In this document: positions 26,129 through 34,772 of the stretch, piece by piece | How the letters are laid out: every line of letters begins with the position of its first letter | Position numbering within the stretch: position 1 is the stretch's first letter | Assembly: GCA_016219275.1 (NCBI GenBank) | Contig: JACRBM010000021.1 | Span: 1 to 64,000, forward strand | Origin: Chloroflexota bacterium | GTDB lineage: Bacteria; Chloroflexota; Anaerolineae; UBA4142 | Length of the DNA stretch: 64,000 bases | Direction: 5' to 3' | Made by a program: the position numbers and the translations under genes | Notes under the pieces: generated by a model | What the model was told of the DNA's origin: nothing | Database searches by the model: none | What the model saw: only the letters and a program-made list of their open reading frames with translations

Positions 26129-26788
26129 ATGGAGGAGACGTTGGATTTGGTAATTTTGACTGGGATTTGGTGGTTGGTAGGTTTTTCCGGCGCGATGATG
26201 CCGGGACCGGTGACGACGCTCGTGGTAACCGAAAGCGCGCGTCGCGGATTTCGCGCGGGACCGTTGGTAACGATTGGACATGTCGTGCTCGAACTCGTCA
26301 TGGTGATCGCGTTGTACTTTGGCTTGGATCAACTGCTCAACCAAAATTCCGTCGCGGGTACGATTGGAATTCTTGGCGGCGTGTTCTTGCTGTGGATGGG
26401 GTGGAGTATCGCGCGGAGCGCGTGGCGCGGCGAGGTCTCGTTCGACGCGACGCGACGCGTGCGCGGCGCGGCATCGTCCGCACATCCAACGCTGGCGGGG
26501 ATGTTCGCGACGATCGCGAATCCGTACTGGGTGTTGTGGTGGGCGTCTGTCGGCGCGGCGAACCTGATCGCGTTTCGCGCGTTCGGCGTCCTCGGCATTA
26601 TCGCGTTTTACATCGGGCATACGCTCGCGGATTGGGTGTGGAATTGCGTGGTTGCGTTTGTCGTCGCCACCGGTCGCCGCGTGATGACGGATCGCATTTA
26701 TCGCGGCATTCTGCTGGTGTGCGGGCTTTTCCTGATCGCGTTGAGCGTGTATTTCATGCGTGCAGGCATCAACTTTTTTTTAGCGTAG
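26129..26788 (+). CDS. LysE/RhtB-family amino acid exporter
   Basis: 219 aa membrane protein with six hydrophobic segments and the family motif GAMMPGPVTTLVV near residue 20. Members export lysine, homoserine, threonine or related amino acids. The start is uncertain: ATG 26129 lacks a ribosome site, while GGAGGAG inside the first codons suits an alternative TTG at 26141 (MDLVILTG). Confidence 0.88.
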   Translation: MEETLDLVILTGIWWLVGFSGAMMPGPVTTLVVTESARRGFRAGPLVTIGHVVLELVMVIALYFGLDQLLNQNSVAGTIGILGGVFLLWMGWSIARSAWRGEVSFDATRRVRGAASSAHPTLAGMFATIANPYWVLWWASVGAANLIAFRAFGVLGIIAFYIGHTLADWVWNCVVAFVVATGRRVMTDRIYRGILLVCGLFLIALSVYFMRAGINFFLA

Positions 26789-26794
26789 ACGCGC

Positions 26795-26823
26795 TTGCCA
26801 AGCGCGTCAATTGGTGCTAGAAT
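26795..26823 (+). promoter_or_regulatory. promoter of the zinc-ribbon gene
   Basis: TTGCCA (26795-26800), 17-bp spacer, TAGAAT (26818-26823) with a TGC extension. Confidence 0.6.
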
Positions 26824-26891
26824 GCCATCACGTTCGCTTCGGCGCGGCTCACAGTCGCGCCGATTAATTTCTATAACAGGAGGATACTCGA

Positions 26892-27071
26892 ATGGCAGAT
26901 GAAACCGTAATGGGCTACTGCGTGAAAGAAAAGGCGCAAAAGCCGATGAAGGACGCGCAGTTAATCACGCTCAAGAACGGCAAGCAAGCATTGCAGGGCG
27001 TGTGTGCTTCGTGCGGTACCAAAATGACAAAGTTCGTTTCATCCAAAAAAGCCGCTCCCGTCTCCGCCTAG
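26892..27071 (+). CDS. DUF5679-like small zinc-ribbon protein
   Basis: 59 aa (MADETVMGYCVKEKAQ, then LKNGKQALQGVCASCGTK). It matches the short DUF5679 type, which normally has two Cys-x2-Cys knuckles. Here the second knuckle CASC is intact but the first reads CVKE, so one zinc ligand is Glu. GGAGG lies 8 nt before the ATG, a promoter about 70 nt upstream, and a strong terminator 11 nt after the stop, so it is a single-gene unit. Function unknown. Confidence 0.8.
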   Translation: MADETVMGYCVKEKAQKPMKDAQLITLKNGKQALQGVCASCGTKMTKFVSSKKAAPVSA

Positions 27072-27081
27072 TGTGACGTTG

Positions 27082-27112
27082 CCCGTCTCGACGGAGAGAC
27101 GGGTTTTTCTTT
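27082..27112 (+). terminator. terminator after the zinc-ribbon gene
   Basis: CCCGTCTC / GAGACGGG 8-bp stem with a 6-nt loop, then TTTTTCTTTC. Confidence 0.85.
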
Positions 27113-27125
27113 CTTGGAGGTAACG

Positions 27126-28622
27126 ATGCGACCTCTTCGTTTTCTGTTGTTCTTCGCGATTTTTCTCGTCGCGTGCGCCACTCCCGCCGCGCCGACTCCG
27201 CCGCCCGACCCCAAGCTGGCGATTGCCGTAGACGACCTCGCGATTTTCCGGCACGCGCTGCTCCCCTCGCACCAAAACGATCTCGCTTTGATTGACCGCC
27301 CAACGCGTTATGAATTGAATCTGCGCTACGATGCTGCCACGCCCAGTTTGAGTGGAACGCAAGAGACGCTGTACACCAACCGCACGACCAAGCCGCTCAA
27401 CGAAATATATTTTCGTCTCTTCGCCAACTATCCGGATTCCGGCGGCAAGATTGTCGTTTCAAATATGACGATTGGCGACGCACTGGTCACACCGACGCTC
27501 CAAGTGAGCGACACCGCGCTGCGCGCCCCGCTCGCCAATCCGCTCGCGCCGAACGCGGCGGCGCGCGTTCGTTTCGAGTGGACGCTGACGATTCCGCGTA
27601 ATTCCAAAGCGCATTATTCCGATTTCGGTTTGTTCGATAATGTGACGACCTTGCCTTCGGCGATTCCATTGATTCCGGCATACGACGCGGCGGGCTGGCA
27701 CATCGAATTGCCTCCGGCGTACGGCGATTTGGTTTACGCCGAAATGGCGTTGTTCGACGTCACGCTCACCGCGCCGACCGCGATGACGGTGATCGCGTCG
27801 GGTACGACGATAGACACGCGCGCGAACAACGACGGCACGACGACCTGGCATCTCGTCGGCGCGCCGATGCGCGATTTCGACATCAACTTGACCGAGCGAT
27901 TGCAAAAGACCAGCGCGACGGTTGGCGAGACGACGATCCATTCGTGGCACGAACCGACGGACGCGGAAAGCGGCAAGCAAGCGTTGCAGTTTGCGACCGA
28001 CGCGTTCAAGGTGTTCACGACACGTTTTGGCGCGTATCCGTACCGCGAACTCGACGTGATCGAAACGCCGACGACCGCGGGCGGCATCGAGTATCCGGGT
28101 GTGATCGTCATCGCGCGCGGGTTGTACCGCGAAACACGCCAGCGCGACTTTTTCGAGTTCGCGACGGCGCACGAAATTTCGCATCAGTGGTGGTACGCGC
28201 TTGTCGGCAACGATCAGGTGAACGCGCCCTGGGTAGACGAAGCGCTCGCGCAGTATAGTTCGCTCCTCTACTACGAGGACCTGCGCGGCGCGAATGCCGG
28301 ACCGAACATCGTCAAGCAAGTGTTTCAGGGTCCGTACGAACGCGCGAAAAAAGAGGGACGCGACGCGGCGGTGAATCAACCGGTCAGTGCGTTCAACGAG
28401 CAGGGGTATGGTGAAATTGTGTACGGCAAAGCGCCGCTGTTCTACGATGCGATTCGCAAAAAGATGGGCGACGACGCGTTTTTCAAATTTCTGCGGACGT
28501 ACTTTGAACGATTCCGCTACCGCGTCGCGACGCCGGAGGATGTGATTCGTATGGCGGAAGAGGTCGCGGGCGCAAGTCTGCGCGCGGAATATCAACAGTG
28601 GATTTTGAGTGGGGCAAAATAA
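27126..28622 (+). CDS. M1-family metallopeptidase lipoprotein
   Basis: 498 aa. Signal peptide with lipobox LVAC (Cys17) and a short Pro-rich tether. The gluzincin active site is complete: His349-Glu-Ile-Ser-His (TAHEISHQWW) followed 18 residues later by the metal-binding Glu in WVDEALAQY. The N-terminal beta domain of M1 aminopeptidases precedes it. It should act on peptides outside the membrane. ATG 27126 has GGAGG 6 nt upstream. The gene is followed by a perfect terminator shared with a convergent antitoxin gene. Confidence 0.92.
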   Translation: MRPLRFLLFFAIFLVACATPAAPTPPPDPKLAIAVDDLAIFRHALLPSHQNDLALIDRPTRYELNLRYDAATPSLSGTQETLYTNRTTKPLNEIYFRLFANYPDSGGKIVVSNMTIGDALVTPTLQVSDTALRAPLANPLAPNAAARVRFEWTLTIPRNSKAHYSDFGLFDNVTTLPSAIPLIPAYDAAGWHIELPPAYGDLVYAEMALFDVTLTAPTAMTVIASGTTIDTRANNDGTTTWHLVGAPMRDFDINLTERLQKTSATVGETTIHSWHEPTDAESGKQALQFATDAFKVFTTRFGAYPYRELDVIETPTTAGGIEYPGVIVIARGLYRETRQRDFFEFATAHEISHQWWYALVGNDQVNAPWVDEALAQYSSLLYYEDLRGANAGPNIVKQVFQGPYERAKKEGRDAAVNQPVSAFNEQGYGEIVYGKAPLFYDAIRKKMGDDAFFKFLRTYFERFRYRVATPEDVIRMAEEVAGASLRAEYQQWILSGAK

Positions 28623-28658
28623 AATATGGCGAAGGCAATATGCCTTCGCCATATTTCT
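28622..28658. terminator. bidirectional terminator
   Basis: 16-bp perfect stem (28622-28637 with 28641-28656), loop ATA, between convergent genes. Confidence 0.85.
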
Positions 28659-28849
28659 TACCGGCGTCTTTTGGATTGCTTCAATGCGCGTTTTTCCAAT
28701 GCATCCATTTTTTTCACGGTTTGCATACTCACAAATACCGCGACGGGCTTGTTGTATTTGGTAATGGTGATTGGTTCGTGATCGCGCGCGAATTGTTCGA
28801 TCAATTGCTCCAAGTGCCGTCTGGCAAATGTGACACTGACTGTGGTCAT
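28658..28849 (-). CDS. Phd/YefM-type antitoxin
   Basis: 63 aa (MTTVSVTFARRHLEQLIEQF; EPITITKYNKPVAVFVSM), the N-terminal DNA-binding fold of Phd/YefM antitoxins with the usual toxin-binding tail short and basic. GGAGGG precedes the ATG. No toxin gene is adjacent, so it is solitary. Confidence 0.8.
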   Translation of the reverse strand: MTTVSVTFARRHLEQLIEQFARDHEPITITKYNKPVAVFVSMQTVKKMDALEKRALKQSKRRR

Positions 28850-28889
28850 TCTGCCCTCCGTTATCTTGCCGGTAATTTGGTAGTGTCGG

Positions 28890-28998
28890 TAGGGAACGCT
28901 CGCCGGAGCGTTCCCATGTATGTGGCGCAACCCGGGAACGGAACGGCGTCCGTTCCCTACGCCGACCGAATACCGAATTTGAAAATCAAAATTCATTA
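28890..28998. repeat. GTAGGGAACGCTCGCCGG repeat
   Basis: Two hairpins (GGGAACGCTCGCCGGAGCGTTCCC; GGAACGGAAC/GTTCC) ending in CCGAATTTGAAAATC. The same beginning and ending recur at 39326-39370 and a fragment at 37877-37905. No gene is seen between 28850 and 29002. Confidence 0.7.
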
Positions 28999-29002
28999 CC
29001 GA

Positions 29003-30508
29003 TTACACCCCGTAAATCTCCCCGAACTTGGTTTTGATGTACCGCATCCACGACTGCGTTTGCAGTGGTTCGCCGGTAATATCGCGCGCCAGTTTGTCGA
29101 GCGTAAACTTGCGCCCGTGCTGATGGACGTTCGCGCGGAGCCACGCGAGCAATTCCACAAACTCACCGCGTTCGATTTGCGCGGCCAGAGTCGGAATGTC
29201 GCGCGACGCTTTTTCCCACAACTGCGCGGAGAAGAATGTGCCGAGCGCGTACGTCGAGAAGTATCCGAAACTCGCGCTCGACCAGTGAATATCTTGCAAG
29301 CATCCCTGTGCGTCATTCGGCGGCGTAATACCGAGATACTCGCGCATCTTGGCGTTCCACGCGTCGGGCACATCCGCGACTTTAAGTTTACCGCTGATGA
29401 GCGCGATTTCCAATTCAAAGCGCAGCATGATGTGCAGGTTGTACGTCACTTCGTCCGCTTCGACGCGAATGTACGATGGCTTGACCTTGTTGATCGCGCG
29501 GTAGAACGATTCGGCGGTTTGGTCCGCGAGCTGTTCGGGAAAGATTTCGCGCAGACGCGGGAAAGAGTGCATCCAAAAACCGCGACTGCGTCCGACGATA
29601 TTTTCCCACAAACGCGATTGCGATTCGTGTGTGCCGAGCGACGCGCCGCCTTCGAGCGGCGAGCGGTCGAGTTCGGCGCGATAGCCCATATCGTACAGCG
29701 CGTGTCCGCATTCGTGAATCGTGCCCATCAACGCGGTCGGCAGAAACTCGCGATCAATCCGCGTGGTGATGCGCGTGTCGCCCATGCCAAAACCAATCGT
29801 GAACGGATGCACCGATTTGTCCTGACGTCCGCCTTTGAAATCGAAACCGAGTTGCTGAATGACCGCGACGCCGAAATCCCACTGCTTTTGTTCGTCGTAG
29901 GCGCGATGCAACACCGCGTCGTCCACACGAGCCGAGTTGGCGATGACCGCGCGCGCAAAGGGCACGAGTTCTTTTTTCACACCGGCGAAAATCGCTTGCA
30001 CTTGCGCGGTCGTCATTTCCGGTTCGTACTGATCGAGCAACGCGTCGTAGATTTGCTCGGTGTAACCGAGATAGTTCGCCTCTTGAATTTCGAGCGCGAC
30101 GATTTTTTCGAGGTGCGGTTGGAACAACTTGAAATTCGATTCTTTGCGCGCCTGCGTCCACGCTTCGAGCGCGAGCGCGCTCGTGCGCGAGATTTCCTCG
30201 ATGAGCGCGGGCGGGATGCGTTTCGCCTTTTCGTAATCGCGCCGCGTCACCCGAATCAAACTTGCGTCGTCCGAGTTGTACGGCAATTGCGCCGCGTATC
30301 CCGCGAGGTCGTCGAGCAAGGTGCCGATTTCGTCGGTGATGAAGAATTCGTGTGCGAGTTTATCGAGTATAGCGAGTTGCTCGGCGCGCGCTGCCGCACC
30401 TTTTGCCGGCATGTACGTCTGCTGGTCCCAGCCCAGCACTGCCGACGCGCGATGCAGATCGCTTACCGTCGCCAATCGTTTTTTGAGTTCTGCCAATTTC
30501 TGTTCCAT
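29003..30508 (-). CDS. M32 carboxypeptidase (Taq type)
   Basis: 501 aa, usual length for thermostable carboxypeptidase 1. Zinc motif His265-Glu-Cys-Gly-His (TIHECGHALYD) and family blocks VLGWDQQTYMP, GTHESQSRLWEN and IRVEADEVTYNLH are present. It removes C-terminal residues (not Pro) in the cytoplasm. The first 46 nt overlap the end of the DUF2227 gene; GGAG 9 nt before ATG supports the start. Confidence 0.94.
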   Translation of the reverse strand: MEQKLAELKKRLATVSDLHRASAVLGWDQQTYMPAKGAAARAEQLAILDKLAHEFFITDEIGTLLDDLAGYAAQLPYNSDDASLIRVTRRDYEKAKRIPPALIEEISRTSALALEAWTQARKESNFKLFQPHLEKIVALEIQEANYLGYTEQIYDALLDQYEPEMTTAQVQAIFAGVKKELVPFARAVIANSARVDDAVLHRAYDEQKQWDFGVAVIQQLGFDFKGGRQDKSVHPFTIGFGMGDTRITTRIDREFLPTALMGTIHECGHALYDMGYRAELDRSPLEGGASLGTHESQSRLWENIVGRSRGFWMHSFPRLREIFPEQLADQTAESFYRAINKVKPSYIRVEADEVTYNLHIMLRFELEIALISGKLKVADVPDAWNAKMREYLGITPPNDAQGCLQDIHWSSASFGYFSTYALGTFFSAQLWEKASRDIPTLAAQIERGEFVELLAWLRANVHQHGRKFTLDKLARDITGEPLQTQSWMRYIKTKFGEIYGV

Positions 30509-31065
30509 TCATCTGCTCCATGTTGGTGATTTTCTTCGTGTTCTAATCCAGACGCCTGACGCGGTCGGCGCAAACGTCCGCTCATTTTGATTTCCGTCGT
30601 CACGATGTCGAGAACATAATGCGTCGCGTCAGCAATGACCGCGCCGACGTACACATCCACCAGAAAAAGTAGATTGTAAATCATATCCGCGCGGTCGCCT
30701 TCGAAATCGAAATCAATTTGCAAACCGATGCGCCGGAAAATATAGCGGAAGAGGATGATAAAGACGCTGAGAATCAATGCGGTGTACAAAAATCGCGCAG
30801 TCGTGCCGATGACCGGGATGTGCAAGCGGTCGCGATGCTTGACGAGTTTCGAGTAGGGCCACCAGAAGATCCGCAAGACGCCCCAGCCCTGGTTCGGTCG
30901 CGAATTGAACAAGTCCATATCCGGCGATAGGACGAACGTGGCGAGCGCGATGCCGGCATTGACGACGAGAATATCGGATGAAGACCAATGATCGTACACC
31001 ATGTAGGCGGTCGTTGCTGTCGCCGCGACGCCACTGCCGAGCGTGTGACCCCAAAAACCGGGCAT
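30463..31065 (-). CDS. DUF2227 putative metal-binding membrane protein
   Basis: 200 aa. MPGFWGHT at the start, LSPDMDLFNSRPNQGWG, PYSKLVKHRDRLHIPVIGT and a later DATHYVLD follow the DUF2227 pattern with conserved His/Asp suggestive of a metal site, and three or four membrane segments. The function is unknown. ATG 31065 has GGGGAG upstream. The His-rich tail (EHEENHQHGADEWNRN) overlaps the M32 start. Confidence 0.75.
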   Translation of the reverse strand: MPGFWGHTLGSGVAATATTAYMVYDHWSSSDILVVNAGIALATFVLSPDMDLFNSRPNQGWGVLRIFWWPYSKLVKHRDRLHIPVIGTTARFLYTALILSVFIILFRYIFRRIGLQIDFDFEGDRADMIYNLLFLVDVYVGAVIADATHYVLDIVTTEIKMSGRLRRPRQASGLEHEENHQHGADEWNRNWQNSKNDWRR

Positions 31066-31165
31066 TTCAACTCCCCTAAAAATGTAGGACAAGTTGGAAA
31101 CTTGTCCTGCTCCAAAAACGCGGGGACGATTATACTCTAGCGACGCGCAATTTGCAAACGATTTT

Positions 31166-31194
31166 TTGACGATACCGCGTCACGCGGCTATAAT
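31166..31194 (+). promoter_or_regulatory. promoter of the dehydrogenase-ilvD unit
   Basis: TTGACG (31166-31171), 17-bp spacer, TATAAT (31189-31194). Confidence 0.7.
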
Positions 31195-31259
31195 CGCACC
31201 ATTCCGAGAATCGCGGGGTAGCGCTGTTCCGCGCGTACGAGACCGTTGGATTTTTTCTC

Positions 31260-31328
31260 CCACGAAGATCACGAAGAACACGAAATTTTAATTTTCTTGG
31301 TGACCTTTGTGTCCTTTGTGGACAAGGA
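31260..31328. repeat. hairpin of CACGAAGA units in the leader
   Basis: CCACGAAGATCACGAAGAAC (31261-31280) and GTGTCCTTTGTGG-like right arm around AATTTTAATTTTC. It occupies the leader before the dehydrogenase gene. Confidence 0.6.
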
Positions 31329-31335
31329 TATTTGA

Positions 31336-32184
31336 ATGAGTTTTTCGGTTTCGGTATTCGGTCTGGGTTTGATGGGACGCCCGATGGCGCGTGTTCTTGT
31401 TGCGGCGGGGTTCGATGTACGCGGTTGGAATCGCTCGCAACTAGCCGACGAATTGACGCGCGGGATTCCACTCTGCGCGAATCTCATTGATGCCGCGCGC
31501 GCAGACGTGTGCTTGCTGATGCTCGCGGATTCGAACGCGGTGGATGCCGTGCTCGCGCAAATCGAACCGCACTTGTGCGCGGGACAACTTGTACTCGATA
31601 TGAGTTCGTCCGATGCAATGCACTCGCGCGCGCACGCACAACGACTCGCCGCGAAAAATATCGGCTGGGTGGATGCGCCGGTGTCGGGCGGACCTGAGGG
31701 TGCGGCGGCGCACACACTCGCGATCATGGCAGGCGCGACGCAAGCCGATTTCGCGCGCGCCAAGCCGGTGCTCGACGCGCTGGGCGGCAACGTCGTGCAT
31801 GTGGGCGAACCGGGCGCAGGGCACACCGTCAAAGCGATCAATCAACTCATCGTCGGGCTGACCATCGAAGCGGTCGCGGAAGCGTTGACGCTCGCCGAAA
31901 AACTGGGTCTCGATCCGCGCCGCGTGCAGCAAGCGTTGAAGGGCGGCTTTGCCGATTCCAAGATTCTACAGATTCACGGCACGCGAATGATCCATCGCGC
32001 GTACACACCCGGCGCCAAAGTTTGGTCGCACCTCAAAGATTTACGGCTCGCCAAGTCGCTCGCGGATTCAGCGCGTGTGCGCCTGCCGCATCTCGAAAGT
32101 ACGCTCGCGATCTACGAGCGACTGGCGACACAAGGCGACGGTGAACTCGATCATTCTGCGCCGCACAAATTATTTTGGAAATAA
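31336..32184 (+). CDS. 3-hydroxyisobutyrate-dehydrogenase-family oxidoreductase
   Basis: 282 aa. NAD(P) loop [10 protein letters not shown] at 9-18, substrate block [10 protein letters not shown] at 113-122 and catalytic Lys166 (GHTVKAINQ) define the family, which covers 3-hydroxyisobutyrate, tartronate semialdehyde and related beta-hydroxyacids. It precedes ilvD; a link to valine metabolism is inferred from the context but unproven. Confidence 0.88.
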   Translation: MSFSVSVFGLGLMGRPMARVLVAAGFDVRGWNRSQLADELTRGIPLCANLIDAARADVCLLMLADSNAVDAVLAQIEPHLCAGQLVLDMSSSDAMHSRAHAQRLAAKNIGWVDAPVSGGPEGAAAHTLAIMAGATQADFARAKPVLDALGGNVVHVGEPGAGHTVKAINQLIVGLTIEAVAEALTLAEKLGLDPRRVQQALKGGFADSKILQIHGTRMIHRAYTPGAKVWSHLKDLRLAKSLADSARVRLPHLESTLAIYERLATQGDGELDHSAPHKLFWK

Positions 32185-32190
32185 TACCTG

Positions 32191-32268
32191 GCAAGGGAGC
32201 AGGGGAGCGGTGGGGCAGGGGAGAGCAATTCTCCTTTGCACCCTTGCTCCCCAGCGCCCTGCGGATTT
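32191..32268. repeat. hairpin of GGGGAGC units before ilvD
   Basis: GGGAGCAGGGGAGCGGTGGGG in the left arm (two runs) and inverted CTTGCTCCCCAGCGCCC at the right. It fills the gap to ilvD. Confidence 0.65.
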
Positions 32269-32282
32269 TCTGGAGGAATCAG

Positions 32283-33971
32283 ATGAGCACAAACAAAACG
32301 ATGCGCTCGGATATGGTTAAGAAAGGATTCGAGCGCGCGCCGCATCGCAGTCTCTTGCGCGCGACCGGCGTGATTCAGAGCGAGGACGATTGGAACAAGC
32401 CGTTCATCGCGATTGCGAATTCGTACACCGATATCATCCCAGGTCACGTGCATCTCAACGAGTTCGGCGAAGTCGTGCGCGCGGCGGTGCGCGAGGCGGG
32501 CGGCGTACCGTTCATGTTCAACACGATTGGCGTGGACGATGGCATCGCGATGGGACACATTGGGATGAAATACAGTCTCGCCTCGCGCGAACTCATCGCG
32601 GATTGCGTCGAGACGATGCTGAACGCGCACTGGTTCGACGGCGTTATTTGCATTCCGAACTGCGACAAGATTGTCCCAGGTATGTTGATGGCTTGTATGC
32701 GCGTCAACATCCCCACGATTTTTGTTAGCGGTGGTCCGATGGCGGCTGGCAAAATGGCGGACGGTCGCATCGTGGATTTGATTAGCGTGTTCGAAGGTGT
32801 TGGCGCGTTGCGCGCGGGCAAGATTGATCAGAAAGAGCTCGACGCGCTCGAACAGGTCGCGTGTCCCACGTGCGGCTCGTGCTCCGGCATGTTCACCGCG
32901 AACTCGATGAACTGTTTGTGCGAGGCGCTCGGCATGGCGTTGCCCGGTAATGGCACGATTCTCGCGATTGATCCGCGCCGCCACGAACTCGCACGCGCGG
33001 CGGCGAAGCAGTTGCTGAAATTGATTGACCTCGATTTGCGTCCGCGCGATATTGTCACGCCAGAAGCGATTGACAACGCGTTCGCGCTTGACATGGCGAT
33101 GGGCGGCTCGACGAACACGGTGCTGCACACGCTCGCGCTCGCGCGTGAAGCCGGCGTTGAGTATCCGCTAGCGCGGCTCAACCAAGTGGCTCAACGTGTG
33201 CCGAACATCTGCAAGGTGTCGCCGTCATCGTCGTATCACGTCGAGGATGTTGAACGCGCCGGCGGCGTGTCCGCGATTTTGTCGGAGTTGTTCAAGCGCG
33301 AAGGCATTTTGCATCGCGATACGCGCACCGTCACCGGCAAATCGTTGTTCGAAAATGTGCAGGGCGTCGAGAGCCAGGACAAGCAGTGTGTTCGTTCGCT
33401 CGATAATCCGTACAGCGAACGCGGTGGGCTTGCGGTTTTGTTTGGCAATCTCGCACCCGAAGGCGCGGTCATCAAGTCCGCGGGTGTTGTGCCGGAGATG
33501 ATGAAACATCGCGGACCCGCCGTCGTGTTCGAATCGCACGATGAAGCGAACGCGGGCATTCTTGCCGGCAAGGTCAAGGCGGGCGATGTCGTCGTGATTC
33601 GGTACGAAGGACCCAAGGGCGGACCCGGAATGCAAGAAATGCTCGCGCCCACTTCGAACATCATGGGTTTGGGCTTGGGCACATCCGTCGCGCTCATCAC
33701 CGATGGACGATTCAGCGGCGGCACGCGCGGCGCGTGTATCGGGCACGTTTCGCCGGAAGCCGCGGCGGGCGGACCGATCGGTTTGATTCGCGATGGCGAC
33801 ATGATCGCGATTGATATTCCTGGGTGCGCGCTCAACGTCGAGGTGTCGGATGAAGAACTCGCGCGGCGTCGCGCCGAGTGGAATCCGGTGAGACGCGAGT
33901 TGAATGGTTGGCTCAAACGCTACGCGGCGATGGTCACATCCGGCAGTCAGGGCGCGGTGTTGGCAGTCTAA
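32283..33971 (+). CDS. ilvD: dihydroxy-acid dehydratase
   Basis: 562 aa, the usual length. It dehydrates 2,3-dihydroxy-3-methylbutanoate and -pentanoate in valine/isoleucine synthesis. Iron-sulfur ligands appear in [12 protein letters not shown] and [11 protein letters not shown]. The domain blocks [12 protein letters not shown] and [11 protein letters not shown] are intact. The ATG at 32283 has CTGGAGG upstream; an in-frame extension to 32175 would be encoded by the repeat and is rejected. Confidence 0.96.
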   Translation: MSTNKTMRSDMVKKGFERAPHRSLLRATGVIQSEDDWNKPFIAIANSYTDIIPGHVHLNEFGEVVRAAVREAGGVPFMFNTIGVDDGIAMGHIGMKYSLASRELIADCVETMLNAHWFDGVICIPNCDKIVPGMLMACMRVNIPTIFVSGGPMAAGKMADGRIVDLISVFEGVGALRAGKIDQKELDALEQVACPTCGSCSGMFTANSMNCLCEALGMALPGNGTILAIDPRRHELARAAAKQLLKLIDLDLRPRDIVTPEAIDNAFALDMAMGGSTNTVLHTLALAREAGVEYPLARLNQVAQRVPNICKVSPSSSYHVEDVERAGGVSAILSELFKREGILHRDTRTVTGKSLFENVQGVESQDKQCVRSLDNPYSERGGLAVLFGNLAPEGAVIKSAGVVPEMMKHRGPAVVFESHDEANAGILAGKVKAGDVVVIRYEGPKGGPGMQEMLAPTSNIMGLGLGTSVALITDGRFSGGTRGACIGHVSPEAAAGGPIGLIRDGDMIAIDIPGCALNVEVSDEELARRRAEWNPVRRELNGWLKRYAAMVTSGSQGAVLAV

Positions 33972-34080
33972 TCGGCGCGATGTTTCACGTTAAGCACAAG
34001 ATACAGTGTTTAGTTCGTTTGTGCGACACAACATCTTGTATTTGCGAAAACAGTCCTGAAATGGTCAAAAATCAATCAAT
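33972..34080. other. ilvD-rpsO intergenic stretch
   Basis: No gene. ACAAGAT (34005 region) and ATCTTGT (34033-34039) can form a weak hairpin that might end the ilvD message. The rest is A/T-rich with the rpsO -35 at its end. Confidence 0.35.
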
Positions 34081-34109
34081 TTGCCAACCATTTTGACTTG
34101 TGCTATAAT
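34081..34109 (+). promoter_or_regulatory. rpsO promoter
   Basis: TTGCCA (34081-34086), 17-bp spacer, TATAAT (34104-34109) with a TGC extension; about 38 nt leader before rpsO. Confidence 0.75.
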
Positions 34110-34153
34110 GCGCCCACTTTCGGACAAGGAAATTCACTGGAAGGGAGAAGCGC

Positions 34154-34423
34154 ATGGCGCTCAAGAAGGCAGAAAAGACTGCCATAATGGAAAAATTCCA
34201 CACGCACGACAAGGACACCGGATCACCTGAAGTGCAAATCGCGTTGTTGACCACGCGCATCAACCAGCTTGTCGAGCACCTCAAAGGACACAAACAAGAT
34301 AATCACTCTCGTCGGGGTCTTTTGAAAATGGTCGGTGAACGCCGACGCCACCTGAGCTACCTCAGCAAAAAAGACGCAACTCGCTACAAGGAAATTGTCG
34401 GTCGGCTAGGGTTGCGCAAATAA
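34154..34423 (+). CDS. rpsO: 30S ribosomal protein S15
   Basis: 89 aa, normal length. The characteristic [16 protein letters not shown] and HSRRGLL blocks that contact 16S rRNA are intact. AAGGGAG precedes the ATG. It lies upstream of pnp as in most bacteria, with a hairpin terminator and a long structured leader between them. Confidence 0.98.
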   Translation: MALKKAEKTAIMEKFHTHDKDTGSPEVQIALLTTRINQLVEHLKGHKQDNHSRRGLLKMVGERRRHLSYLSKKDATRYKEIVGRLGLRK

Positions 34424-34436
34424 CAGGCGACACTTA

Positions 34437-34480
34437 ACGAGTAGATGCGGCGCGCGGCAGACCCATCTACTCGTTTGTTT
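34437..34480 (+). terminator. terminator between rpsO and pnp
   Basis: 11-bp stem (34437-34447 with 34464-34474), 16-nt loop, then TTGTTTGTT. Read-through would place the pnp leader on the same message. Confidence 0.7.
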
Positions 34481-34521
34481 GTTGCTTGCGAATTAACAAT
34501 CGAATAAACAAAAAAATTTTT

Positions 34522-34662
34522 GCCCCATCGTCGAGGGCGGGAATTGGAGAGTGCCTCTCAGTAAATAGTAAACAGTGAACAGTAAACAGTCTTGACTGTT
34601 CACTGTTCACTGTTCACTGCATACTGGGGTTCACTCTCCAGTCCCTGACCTCCGATGCGGGC
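34522..34662 (+). ncRNA. structured leader upstream of pnp
   Basis: Long coaxial hairpin: GCCCCATCG (34522-34530) pairs with CGATGCGGGC (34653-34662, one bulged C); GAGG (34533-34536) with CCTC; GGGA (34539-34542) with TCCC; TGGAGAGTG (34545-34553) with CACTCTCCA (34632-34640). Small internal loops separate the helices. The apical loop is filled by a GTGAACAGTAAACAGT repeat hairpin. pnp leaders in other bacteria are autoregulated through such stems; that role is inferred here. Confidence 0.6.
34560..34620. repeat. AACAGTGAACAGT repeat in the apical loop of the leader
   Basis: GTAAATAGTAAACAGTGAAC units on the left and TGTTCACTGTTCACTG on the right form a perfect hairpin around CTT. Its units resemble those before accC (16772-16861). 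Confidence 0.8.
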
Positions 34663-34663
34663 T

Positions 34664-34763
34664 ACTAGTTCAATAGAGCAATAGTTGATAGTGCGAGTGT
34701 TCATTCTTGCCGCGCACGACAACTATCGCACTAACGCACTATTGCACTATCGAACTAACTCGG
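34664..34763. repeat. GTGCGATAGTGCAATAG hairpin just before pnp
   Basis: Left arm TAGTTCAATAGAGCAATAGT plus GATAGTGCG; right arm CTATCGCACTAACGCACTAT and TGCACTATCGAACTA. It stops 2 nt before the GGAGG of pnp. The same unit family fills a loop of the cobalamin riboswitch. Confidence 0.8.
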
Positions 34764-34772
34764 AGGTTCTGA

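Noticed and set aside
28598-30529. 643-aa open frame on the plus strand
   Set aside because: It is antisense to a complete M32 carboxypeptidase with an intact zinc site; GC-rich codon bias opens long antisense frames throughout the window.
32175-32282. N-terminal extension of IlvD
   Set aside because: The codons are repeat DNA; the ATG at 32283 has GGAGG and matches the family length.
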